DNA of 6,025 nt from positions 1-6,025 of the forward strand of contig JAJYGB010000544.1 in the NCBI GenBank assembly GCA_021785235.1, in the 5' to 3' direction. Below, piece after piece: positions 1 through 6,025 of the stretch. The position numbers and the translations under genes were made by a program. Source of the DNA: Bacteroidota bacterium. Its GTDB lineage: Bacteria; Bacteroidota; Kryptoniia; Kryptoniales; JAKASW01. The notes below the pieces were generated by a model. The model was not told the DNA's origin, did no database searches, and worked only from the letters and a program-made list of their open reading frames with translations. Every line of letters begins with the position of its first letter. Positions within the stretch are counted from its first letter, which is position 1.

Positions 1-1961
1 TCGAAGACAATCATCGCCAGGACGACAAAAATCATAATCCTGATCGTCTCGGTGATTCTATAAATAGCATAGCTGTTCATTCGTTCGAAGATTCGGCGCG
101 CTGCCTCAACAGCTCTCACAATAGTTGAGAGTCCCGGCGCAGTTAGGACCAGATCCGCCGCGGCGCGCGCAGCATCCGTTGCTCCACTGACAGCGATGCC
201 GACGTCGGCCTGTTTAAGAGCGGGCGCGTCATTTACGCCATCGCCTGTCATTCCGACGATGTGGCCATTTGTCTGGAGCGCCTTAACTATTTCGAACTTG
301 TGCTCTGGGAATACTTGAGCGAAGCCGTCCGCGCTCTCAATCGCCTTTACGGCTCCATGCTCAATCTGATCCGTTTTGCCGAAGAACTTATCGGCTGGGG
401 TTATTTTCGTGCCGAGTCCGAGTTGTCCGGATATTTCGCGCGCTATGGCCGCATTGTCACCGGTTACCATCTTCACGCTGACGCCATGTTCACGAGCTTG
501 CTTAACAGTCGAGGCGGAATCTTCACGCGGTGGGTCGAACAGGGGAAGAAGGCCAAGAAAATTCCAACCGCCGTTTTTGTCAGTGCGTGCGACGCCGATT
601 GTTCGATAACCCTTACGCGCGAATTCTTCTACACGACTATCGACTGGGGCCGCCTGTCCATTGTTCATGTGGCATAGATCGAGTATTACTTGCGGTGCCC
701 CTTTTGTTACTTTGAAGCCGTACCCATCGGGTGAGGATACTTCAGCCTCTGTCCTCTTCTTAACAGGGTCGAAGGGGACGAACCTTGTCTGTTCATACCG
801 CTCGAATCCCCATTCCGGCTTGAGTCCTGCCATTACTGCGAGATCCAGAGGGTCACGGTTTTCTTCCTTAGAGGCGAGAGATCCCGCAAGGATAAGATCT
901 TTCACGGAAGCATTTCCGAAGACAACCGGGTCTCCTAGCTTCAGCCGGTTTTGCGTCAGCGTTCCTGTTTTATCAGAGCAGAGTATATCCATACCAGCCA
1001 TTTCTTCTATCGACTCGAGTCGCGATACAATTGCCTTCATCCCGGACAAGGCAACTGCGCCGACAGCCATTGTAACGGAGAGAACTGCCGGCATCGCGAC
1101 CGGTATAGAGGCGACTGTGAGTATAAGGGCAAATTCCAGTATTTTCAAAACCTGGGACCCCCTGATCAGCTGAACTCCAACCAGAACAACCACGAGACCG
1201 AGGCTAAGCTTGATAAGATAGTTCCCGATGTTAAGCACTGCTTTTTGAAAATGTGAGGGCGAACTGGCATCCGATACTAGTTTTGCTGTCCGTCCAAAGA
1301 ACGTGTTGGAACCCGTGCCCACCACCAGAGCCAACATCTCTCCTTGCTTGACCACGGACCCGGAGTATGCGCTTTCACCAGGTTTCTTATCGACCGGAAG
1401 TGATTCTCCGGTCAAAGCGGACTGGTCCACGCTTAAGTATTCGCCGTCAAGCAACTTGACATCGGCGGGAACAATGTCGCCAAGCCGGAGTCTTATGATA
1501 TCGCCGGGAACCAGGGTTTCCGAATTAACTTCAATCCATTTGCCGTCACGCTTTGCCCGTGACTTTATGGCGAGTTGTCTCTTCAACGCGTCAACTGCAC
1601 TGGCCGCCTGGCGTTCTTGCCAGAATCCGACCATGGCGTTGAAGGCGAGGAGTATTGTTATTATCGTAAAATCTGTCCAGTGGCTGATCAGCGCCGAAAG
1701 CATAGCGGCGATTTCAATCATCCATGGTATTGGGCCCCAGAAATATGTGAGGAGTTTTAGTATTGGGCTTTCTTTCTTCTCCGCCAGCGCGTTGCGGCCG
1801 AATCGTGCGAGCCGCTTTTCTACTTCCGATTGATTGAGCCCTTCCTGGGTTGCATCCAGCTTCTTAAATAGATCTTCAGTGGACAAGCTGAGATCTGTTT
1901 TACTTCCTAAGTCGGGATCATCCGACTGACTTTCATCTGATTGTTGATTCGAATGTTTCAT
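1..1961 (-). CDS. P-type ATPase, plasma-membrane proton-pump type (P3A), 3' end cut by window edge
   Basis: This is an inner-membrane ion pump driven by ATP through an aspartyl-phosphate intermediate; the likely role is H+ export. The start is ATG at 1961, preceded by a good AGAGGTG site, and 653 codons are visible without a stop. In order: a Ser/Asp/Gln-rich tail (1-22), an N-terminal cation-ATPase domain (about 25-62), M1/M2 (about 73-115), an actuator domain with TGES at 184-187, M3/M4 with PVAMP at 287-291, the phosphorylated Asp330 in DKTGTLT, a compact nucleotide domain with KGAP at 420-423, MVTGDN at 498-503, TGDGVNDAP at 572-580, and the start of M5. Proton assignment rests on the short nucleotide domain, the PVAMPAVLS helix and an Arg in the M5 TIRI segment, where plant and fungal pumps also have Arg. 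The M6 Asp that would help confirm it lies beyond the edge. Family members are about 800-900 residues, so M6 onward is missing from view. A cation pump of another type cannot be excluded. No frameshift or missing catalytic residue is seen. Confidence 0.93.
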   Translation of the reverse strand, partial: MKHSNQQSDESQSDDPDLGSKTDLSLSTEDLFKKLDATQEGLNQSEVEKRLARFGRNALAEKKESPILKLLTYFWGPIPWMIEIAAMLSALISHWTDFTIITILLAFNAMVGFWQERQAASAVDALKRQLAIKSRAKRDGKWIEVNSETLVPGDIIRLRLGDIVPADVKLLDGEYLSVDQSALTGESLPVDKKPGESAYSGSVVKQGEMLALVVGTGSNTFFGRTAKLVSDASSPSHFQKAVLNIGNYLIKLSLGLVVVLVGVQLIRGSQVLKILEFALILTVASIPVAMPAVLSVTMAVGAVALSGMKAIVSRLESIEEMAGMDILCSDKTGTLTQNRLKLGDPVVFGNASVKDLILAGSLASKEENRDPLDLAVMAGLKPEWGFERYEQTRFVPFDPVKKRTEAEVSSPDGYGFKVTKGAPQVILDLCHMNNGQAAPVDSRVEEFARKGYRTIGVARTDKNGGWNFLGLLPLFDPPREDSASTVKQAREHGVSVKMVTGDNAAIAREISGQLGLGTKITPADKFFGKTDQIEHGAVKAIESADGFAQVFPEHKFEIVKALQTNGHIVGMTGDGVNDAPALKQADVGIAVSGATDAARAAADLVLTAPGLSTIVRAVEAARRIFERMNSYAIYRITETIRIMIFVVLAMIVF

Positions 1962-1969
1962 TTTCTTTG

Positions 1970-1976
1970 CACCTCT
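1970..1976 (-). promoter_or_regulatory. Ribosome binding site of the P-type ATPase
   Basis: On the minus strand this reads AGAGGTG and ends 8 bases before the ATG at 1961. It is a near-standard Shine-Dalgarno site and supports that start codon over downstream in-frame ATGs. Confidence 0.7.
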
Positions 1977-2188
1977 GAAATAAAGAGCTCTGAATGCGCT
2001 CGCTTCGACCAGCACGGCATTCAAAGTCGTAATTGTCTTTTTAATTAATAGTCGATAACCACGATACGCGCCGCACATTTAGTTCCATGATATCGGCTGA
2101 ATCGTGTGTCAGTCTGAATTCTGGCAGGCAGTTGAGCACTAACAGTTGGTTGGGTATCCTACACCAGCCTTAACGTATCTGGGGCAGA

Positions 2189-2220
2189 ACTGTCGTAACT
2201 CATTCAATATAATATATTTG
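2189..2220 (+). promoter_or_regulatory. Putative Bacteroidota-style promoter for the folP operon
   Basis: TATATTTG at 2213-2220 matches in full the TAnnTTTG -7 element used by the primary sigma factor of Bacteroidota. A weak -33 candidate, ACTG at 2189-2192 (two of four bases of TTTG), lies 20 bases upstream, within the usual spacing. A perfect TATAAT (2208-2213) overlaps the box, but no TTGACA-like -35 lies 17 bases before it. Transcription would begin near 2227 and leave a leader of about 107 bases before the preferred folP start. The area is AT-rich, so a chance match is possible. Confidence 0.5.
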
Positions 2221-2323
2221 TCCCGTCGTTGTTCGGCTTGAGTAGCGAATTGTCGAGCGAATGGCAAGAGTGAGCGATCGAAACAATGAAAATACGACGC
2301 ACTATTCTTATATTAACCGCGTT

Positions 2324-2328
2324 GAGGG
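2324..2328 (+). promoter_or_regulatory. folP: Ribosome binding site deciding the folP start
   Basis: GAGGG lies four bases before the ATG at 2333. The upstream in-frame ATG at 2261 has only a weak GAGCGA directly against it. The site favours 2333, although its spacing is on the short side. Confidence 0.5.
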
Positions 2329-2332
2329 ATCA

Positions 2333-3181
2333 ATGAGCGACGCTAAAGTCACATATAAATTCGGCGAAACGACTGTCGAGTTCGGATGCCGCACATATTT
2401 GATGGGTATTCTGAACGTCACGCCGGATTCGTTTTCGGATGGCGGAGCGTTCTTCGACCAGACGGATGCTATACTCCACGCGTTCCAGATGGTGAAGGAC
2501 GGCGCTGACATCATCGATGTTGGAGGGGAATCGACACGGCCTGGAGCCGAACATGTCACGATGGAAGAGGAAACAAAGCGAGTCGTACCGGTCATTCAGA
2601 AACTCAGGCAAAGGACTAAAATCCCCATCTCTGTGGACACGTATAAAGCGAAGGCCGCTGCCGAAGCATTGAAGGCGGGCGCAAATATCGTAAATGATAT
2701 AACCGGGCTGCACGCCGATCCGGAAATAGCGGAAGTGATTGCCCGAGCCGGGGCGTCGGTCGTCGTCATGCATATGAAGGGCACTCCCAAAGACATGCAG
2801 ATTAATCCGGTGTATGACGATCTTGTTGGCGAAGTGTACGGCTATCTGGCAGGCGCGGTCGAAATGGCGCGTTCGAAAGGAATCAATCAGATAATGGTGG
2901 ATCCGGGCATCGGTTTCGGCAAGACCGCAGACCACAATCTGGAACTAATCAATCGCCTTTCCGAGTTCAGGAAGTTGGGCGTGCCGGTACTGATAGGCGT
3001 GTCTAGAAAGTCATTCATCGGAAAGATACTTGATACGCCTGTTGAGTCGCGACTCGAAGGGACCGCGGCAGCGGTCACGGCAAGCATCTTGCGCGGAGCG
3101 GACATCGTTCGAGTTCATGACGTGAGAGAGATGCGCAGAGTCGCGATGGTGGCAGACGCCATACGGAGGCAGAAGGTCTGA
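2333..3181 (+). CDS. folP: Dihydropteroate synthase
   Basis: This cytoplasmic TIM-barrel enzyme joins p-aminobenzoate to 6-hydroxymethyl-7,8-dihydropterin diphosphate, giving dihydropteroate in folate synthesis; it is the sulfonamide target. With the start at 2333 it is 282 residues, a normal family length. Signature one, GILNVTPDSFSDGG, is at 25-38 and signature two, DIIDVGGESTRPGA, at 59-72. Then come SVDTYK (100-105), NDITG (121-125), MHMKGTP (146-152), DPGIGFGK (190-197), the SRKSF substrate loop with Lys226 (224-228) and RVHD with Arg260 and His262 (260-263), which bind pterin and phosphate in known enzymes. The usual drug-sensitive residues Phe34 and Pro70 are present, so this is the chromosomal type and not a Sul resistance variant. 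An ATG at 2261 would add 24 polar residues that match nothing in the family; I prefer 2333. It is the first gene of the rightward unit and its TGA shares one base with the cdaA ATG. Confidence 0.96.
   Translation: MSDAKVTYKFGETTVEFGCRTYLMGILNVTPDSFSDGGAFFDQTDAILHAFQMVKDGADIIDVGGESTRPGAEHVTMEEETKRVVPVIQKLRQRTKIPISVDTYKAKAAAEALKAGANIVNDITGLHADPEIAEVIARAGASVVVMHMKGTPKDMQINPVYDDLVGEVYGYLAGAVEMARSKGINQIMVDPGIGFGKTADHNLELINRLSEFRKLGVPVLIGVSRKSFIGKILDTPVESRLEGTAAAVTASILRGADIVRVHDVREMRRVAMVADAIRRQKV
3165..3169 (+). promoter_or_regulatory. cdaA: Ribosome binding site of cdaA, inside the end of folP
   Basis: GGAGG ends 11 bases before the ATG at 3181 and lies within the last codons of folP. Together with the one-base overlap TGATG, it suggests both independent initiation and translational coupling. 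Confidence 0.6.
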
Positions 3182-3996
3182 TGGACCTCTTTCACATCGG
3201 GTTTATACCCGTTTCGGTGATAGACATTATCGATATCGCCATCGTCGCCTTCATTTTCTACAAGCTTTACCAGGTGATGCGCGGGACGGTCGCGGCTCAG
3301 ATTTTCATCGGCCTTCTCATGATCCTTGCGCTCTCATTTGCGGCCCAGGCTCTCGGCATGCGTGCGCTCGGTTGGCTCCTCGGAACGCTGACAAATATTT
3401 GGGTCATCGCCTTCATCGTGCTTTTCCAACCTGAGCTTAGGAGATTGTTTCTTTATTTTGGGAAGAACAGCTTCGTAAGGTTCTTCATTCATATTGACAT
3501 CAGCGAGACCGTTGACGAGATTGCCGACGCCGCTACGGAGCTGAGCAACAGGCAGCACGGCGCGTTGATCGTCATAGTTCGTGGGAGTGCGCTCCGCACG
3601 ATAATTGAGACGGGCGAGGAGATACGCGCCAAGGTTTCCAAAGGCCTCCTCGTGACGATATTTAATCCGAAGGCTCCGCTTCACGACGGGGCAGTGGTGG
3701 TGAGAGGGGACACGATCGAAGCCGCCCGGTGCACACTTCCCTTGAGTTCCACGACAAAGCTCGGCGGCTACGTGCTCGGCATGAGGCATCGCGCGGGGCT
3801 TGGTATGTCGGAACAGAGCGACGCTCTCATCGTCATAGTTTCGGAAGAGACCGGCACGATATCCGTGGCGGAGGACGGCATTCTTACCCGCGGCCTCTCG
3901 CCCGAAGGTTTGCGTCGGCGGCTTAAGGAGACTCTGCCTCGACCGTCCGATAAGGGAGCGAAGTCGATACTTAGGCGCGCGACCGAAGATGCCTAG
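3181..3996 (+). CDS. cdaA: Diadenylate cyclase, membrane-bound CdaA type
   Basis: The enzyme condenses two ATP into cyclic di-AMP, a messenger that controls potassium, osmolyte and cell-wall balance in many bacteria. At 271 residues it has the normal CdaA length. Three hydrophobic helices occupy about residues 11-30, 37-58 and 66-83, ending in the conserved FQPELRR (82-88), with the DAC (DisA_N) domain at about 100-245. The catalytic motifs are DGA at 169-171, within PLHDGAVV, and RHR at 202-204; SEETG follows at about 220. Two positions depart from the form best known from Firmicutes: Met201 precedes RHR where Thr is usual, and Gly155 stands in SKGLL where Glu is usual. Firmicutes pair cdaA with cdaR and glmM, but here it follows folP, an order I associate with Bacteroidota and relatives, and no YbbR-domain partner is visible. 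It overlaps the next gene by eight bases. Confidence 0.95.
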   Translation: MDLFHIGFIPVSVIDIIDIAIVAFIFYKLYQVMRGTVAAQIFIGLLMILALSFAAQALGMRALGWLLGTLTNIWVIAFIVLFQPELRRLFLYFGKNSFVRFFIHIDISETVDEIADAATELSNRQHGALIVIVRGSALRTIIETGEEIRAKVSKGLLVTIFNPKAPLHDGAVVVRGDTIEAARCTLPLSSTTKLGGYVLGMRHRAGLGMSEQSDALIVIVSEETGTISVAEDGILTRGLSPEGLRRRLKETLPRPSDKGAKSILRRATEDA

Positions 3997-4675
3997 GGTT
4001 GCGGTAGTCATCCCCGCTCATAACGCGTCACGAACCCTAGCGGAGCTCATATCGCGGGTCTCCCGGCAGGTGCAGCCGGAAGACATCTTCGTAGTCGATG
4101 ATGGTTCGACAGACGGGACCGAGCTCATTGCCCGAGACCTCGGAGTCTGGCTCCTCAGGCATTCGGCTAAGAAGGGAAAGGGAGTCGCGCTCAGGGATGG
4201 CGCTATGAAGGCCCTTGAGTTGAATTATGAGATGGTTATCACGATGGACTCGGATCTGCAACACGATCCGGAGGAAATTCCGGCTTTCATAGATGCCGCT
4301 TCGAGGTTTGATCTTGTCATTGGCAAACGTAACATCTCCACGAAAGATATGCCGGTCCACAGATTTCTATCCAATTCTCTAACTTCACGCATACTTTCGT
4401 CAAGGACGGGAGCCAACATCGAAGACAGCCAGTGCGGTTACAGGCTATATAAATCCGAAGTCCTTAGGAAGGTCGATTCGAGTTGCCGCCATTTCGATTA
4501 CGAATCCGATATGCTGCTCAAAACTGTGTTGGCTGGTTATCGCGTCGGGTTTATTCCCGTTAAGACGATTTATAACGAATCAGTAAGCTACATCAGGATA
4601 ATTGACATACTTCGTTTCATCAGAGTTTATTTAAAATCATTCCTAAGATTAAATGACAAAATCCGGACTGCTTGA
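3989..4675 (+). CDS. Family 2 glycosyltransferase, dolichyl-phosphate-mannose-synthase-like
   Basis: This is a GT-A fold, inverting sugar transferase using a nucleotide-sugar donor; donor and acceptor cannot be told from sequence. Its 228 residues consist essentially of the catalytic domain. VVIPAHN (6-12) opens the fold, VVDDGSTDGT (35-44) binds the nucleotide, GKGVALRDG (63-71) follows, and DSDLQHDPEEIP (87-98) holds the metal-binding DxD (Asp87, Asp89). GKR (112-114) and DSQCGYRLY (146-154) match the polyprenyl-phosphate glycosyltransferase branch, so a lipid-linked acceptor is plausible. I see no transmembrane segment; the C-terminus (about 200-228) is basic and amphipathic and could rest on the membrane. 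The start lies inside the end of cdaA with no clear ribosome site, suggesting translation coupled to cdaA. Its end overlaps pcm by 23 bases. Confidence is high for the family and low for the substrate. Confidence 0.88.
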   Translation: MPRVAVVIPAHNASRTLAELISRVSRQVQPEDIFVVDDGSTDGTELIARDLGVWLLRHSAKKGKGVALRDGAMKALELNYEMVITMDSDLQHDPEEIPAFIDAASRFDLVIGKRNISTKDMPVHRFLSNSLTSRILSSRTGANIEDSQCGYRLYKSEVLRKVDSSCRHFDYESDMLLKTVLAGYRVGFIPVKTIYNESVSYIRIIDILRFIRVYLKSFLRLNDKIRTA

Positions 4676-5324
4676 TAAATTCCGCGAAGCTCGCGAGGAA
4701 ATGGTACAGTTGCTCGCGGACCGCGGAATTTCTGACGAACGCGTGCTAGCGGCGATGCTGCAGGTGGAAAGACACCTGTTTATACCGATCCCGCTGCGCA
4801 ATCATGCCTACGACGATGTGGCGCTTCCGATCGGCGAAGGGCAGACGATATCCCAGCCTTTCACCGTCGCTTTTATGACCGAGGCTCTCCATGTTCAAAA
4901 TCTTGACAAGGTGCTGGAGATAGGAACGGGAAGCGGTTATCAGACGGCGATCCTTGCTGCAATGGGGGCGAGGGTTTTTACTATCGAAAGGATACCTGCT
5001 TTACTTAAGAGCGCGAAGGTGGTGCTGGACAGCATGGATGTCCGGTACATTTCGAAATGCAGCGACGGCACGATCGGTTGGAAAGAATCTTCACCATTTG
5101 ATGGAATAGTCGTGACCGCCGGAAGTCCGGCCGTGCCCAAATCTCTAGTCGAACAACTGAGAGTAGGTGGAAAACTGGTAGTGCCGGTTGGGCCCCAGGA
5201 TTTCCAGCAGATGAACATCATTACAAAGACCAACGAAGACAACGAATATTCGGTTGAAGAAAAATCGGATTTTAAGTTCGTTCCATTGATCGGGAGGGAT
5301 GGCTGGCCCGAACACGATGGCTGA
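4653..5324 (+). CDS. pcm: Protein-L-isoaspartate O-methyltransferase
   Basis: The enzyme uses S-adenosylmethionine to methylate isoaspartyl residues in aged proteins, starting their conversion back to aspartate; it is cytoplasmic. It is 223 residues, slightly longer than the 208 of E. coli. The helix FREAREEMVQLLADRGI (10-26) and HLFIP (41-45) are typical of the family N-terminus. YDDVALPIGEGQTISQP (53-69) is the conserved substrate segment and VLEIGTGSGYQT (87-98) the SAM-binding loop, with acidic Glu112 ending strand two. SDGTIGW (137-143), FDGIVVTAG (149-157) and GGKLVVPVG complete the methyltransferase core, and FVPLIGRDGW lies near the C-terminus. The start at 4653 keeps the full N-terminal helix. 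An ATG at 4701 would remove it, although GAGGAA lies directly before that codon. No strong ribosome site precedes 4653; with the 23-base overlap this suggests coupling to the glycosyltransferase gene. Confidence 0.95.
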   Translation: MTKSGLLDKFREAREEMVQLLADRGISDERVLAAMLQVERHLFIPIPLRNHAYDDVALPIGEGQTISQPFTVAFMTEALHVQNLDKVLEIGTGSGYQTAILAAMGARVFTIERIPALLKSAKVVLDSMDVRYISKCSDGTIGWKESSPFDGIVVTAGSPAVPKSLVEQLRVGGKLVVPVGPQDFQQMNIITKTNEDNEYSVEEKSDFKFVPLIGRDGWPEHDG

Positions 5325-6025
5325 CGGCGCCGGTTTCACAAATCAAAAATTCGCGGTGGCTATTGTTGGACCGACTTGCAGCGGAAAGACGGCCATCAGT
5401 ATGGAGCTGTCCAAGCTTGTCGAATGTGAGATAGTTTCCGCCGACTCACGACAGGTGTACAGGCTGATTGACATCGGGACAGCGAAACCGACGGCGGATG
5501 AGATGTCGATCGTTCCTCACCATCTGGTCGACATAGCCCCTTTAGATGAATTGGTGAGCGCGGGTGTCTATGGAAAGTTGGCACGGGATACAGTCGCGGA
5601 AATTTTCGCTAGACACAAGTTACCTCTCATCGTTGGGGGGTCAGGTTTGTACATCAGGGCAATTGTAGACGGCCTTTTTGACGCGCCCGAGATAGACATG
5701 GGAATTAGAGAAGAGTTGAGAGGCAGGCTTAAGTCGGAAGGGGCAGGGAAATTGCTCGAGGAGCTGAAGCTTGTTGATCCCGACGCGGCCAAAGGCCTTG
5801 TCCCTCAGAATTACAAGAGAATTCTCAGGGCCCTTGAGGTCTATCGGACGTCAGGAAAAAAGATATCGACCCTTCGTGTCGAACGCACCCAAAAGCCTGA
5901 CTTCGAGACAATTCAGTTCGGTATTGTTCTGGAAAGGAATGAGTTGTACAGGAGAATCGAAAGCCGCGTGGACGAAATGATAGCGGCCGGTCTGATCGAG
6001 GAAGTTAAGGAGCTACTGCGAAGGG
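5317..6025 (+). CDS. miaA: tRNA dimethylallyltransferase, 3' end cut by window edge
   Basis: MiaA transfers a dimethylallyl group to N6 of adenosine 37 in tRNAs reading UNN codons, the first step toward ms2i6A. From 5317, 236 codons are open to the window edge; the family is about 300-320 residues, so roughly the last quarter is missing. GPTCSGKT (18-25) is the P-loop, with Cys where Ala is more common. SADSRQVYR (41-49) contains the catalytic Asp43, and DIGTAKP and HHLVDI follow. VGGSGLY (106-112), NYKRILRALEVY (165-176) and LYRRIESRVDEMIAAGLIEE near the edge are all family blocks. Two starts are possible. ATG 5317 overlaps pcm by eight bases (ATGGCTGA), like the cdaA/glycosyltransferase junction, and gives a normal N-terminus. 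ATG 5299 adds six residues and overlaps pcm by 26 bases, with GGGAGGG pressed against it. Neither has an ideally spaced ribosome site. Confidence 0.94.
   Translation, partial: MADGAGFTNQKFAVAIVGPTCSGKTAISMELSKLVECEIVSADSRQVYRLIDIGTAKPTADEMSIVPHHLVDIAPLDELVSAGVYGKLARDTVAEIFARHKLPLIVGGSGLYIRAIVDGLFDAPEIDMGIREELRGRLKSEGAGKLLEELKLVDPDAAKGLVPQNYKRILRALEVYRTSGKKISTLRVERTQKPDFETIQFGIVLERNELYRRIESRVDEMIAAGLIEEVKELLRR

Larger units (their letters stand above)
1962..2332. other. Divergent intergenic region between the ATPase and folP
   Basis: This spacer of about 370 bases separates two genes transcribed away from each other, so it should hold both promoters and no terminator is expected. I see no convincing coding sequence, tRNA, recognisable riboswitch or strong hairpin in it. 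An AT-rich stretch with the palindrome TTAATTAA (2041-2048) could form part of the ATPase promoter: the minus strand reads TATTAAT at 2044-2050, but with no convincing upstream box. The right half contains the TATATTTG box described separately, followed by about 110 bases of folP leader. Confidence 0.6.
2333..6025 (+). other. Five-gene overlapping operon folP-cdaA-glycosyltransferase-pcm-miaA
   Basis: All five genes run rightward with junction overlaps of 1 base (TGATG at 3179-3183), 8 bases (3989-3996), 23 bases (4653-4675) and 8 or 26 bases (pcm/miaA). There is no room for internal intergenic promoters or terminators, so one transcript from the region near 2220 is the simplest reading. Clear Shine-Dalgarno sites are seen only for folP and cdaA; the later genes probably rely on ribosomes ending the upstream gene. 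The unit may continue past the right edge. Confidence 0.75.

Noticed and set aside
261..1833. Several plus-strand open frames of 100-176 codons (261-677, 661-1173, 951-1256, 1303-1833)
   Set aside because: They lie wholly antisense to the P-type ATPase, whose frame carries every family motif in order. Their translations show no recognisable domain.
2041..2050. TTAATTAA palindrome and TATTAAT as an ATPase promoter
   Set aside because: The minus-strand -10-like match has no convincing -35 or -33 partner, and AT-rich palindromes of this length arise by chance. It is mentioned only within the intergenic entry.
1962..2332. Riboswitch, small RNA gene or terminator in the divergent spacer
   Set aside because: I could find no strong stem-loop followed by a T-run and no recognised riboswitch core by eye, and a terminator is not expected between divergent genes. 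A covariance-model search would be needed to exclude a weak RNA element.
2333..3181. Sul-type sulfonamide-resistance dihydropteroate synthase
   Set aside because: The signature loops have the ordinary chromosomal residues (Phe34, Pro70) with no insertion, and the gene sits in a housekeeping operon with no mobile element nearby.
2330..4011. Long minus-strand frames opposite folP and cdaA (2330-2935, 3334-4011)
   Set aside because: These are antisense shadows of strongly conserved genes. Their products are rich in Arg and His with no family motif.

Overview
The window is a compact bacterial chromosome segment of roughly half G+C. It holds six recognisable genes in two divergent units and is cut inside a gene at both ends. 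Nothing indicates a phage, plasmid, insertion sequence, CRISPR array or RNA gene. The source looks like a member of the Bacteroidota/Ignavibacteriota side of the FCB superphylum. Two things suggest this: folP lies directly next to the c-di-AMP cyclase gene, an arrangement I associate with that group, and a TAnnTTTG-type -7 box (TATATTTG) stands ahead of folP. Phylum placement is inference only.

Left part (1-1961, minus strand): the first 653 codons of a P-type ATPase that resembles the plasma-membrane proton pumps (P3A). The TGES, PVAMP, DKTGTLT, KGAP, TGDN and TGDGVNDAP motifs are all intact. The gene runs off the left edge in transmembrane helix 5.

Middle (1962-2332): a 371-bp divergent spacer. 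It carries the ATPase ribosome binding site, an AT-rich stretch, a likely Bacteroidota-style promoter for the rightward unit, and the untranslated leader of folP.

Right part (2333-6025, plus strand): five genes with no gaps, each overlapping the next by 1 to 26 bases. They are folP (dihydropteroate synthase), cdaA (membrane diadenylate cyclase), a family 2 glycosyltransferase, pcm (protein-L-isoaspartate methyltransferase) and miaA (tRNA dimethylallyltransferase, cut by the right edge). They are probably co-transcribed and translationally coupled. The products serve unrelated housekeeping tasks: folate synthesis, second-messenger synthesis, sugar transfer, protein repair and tRNA modification. 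The unit is therefore better read as a packed housekeeping operon than as one pathway. The most suggestive link is a c-di-AMP synthase beside a divergent proton pump, since c-di-AMP commonly controls ion and osmotic balance. I see no clear evidence of an undescribed system.
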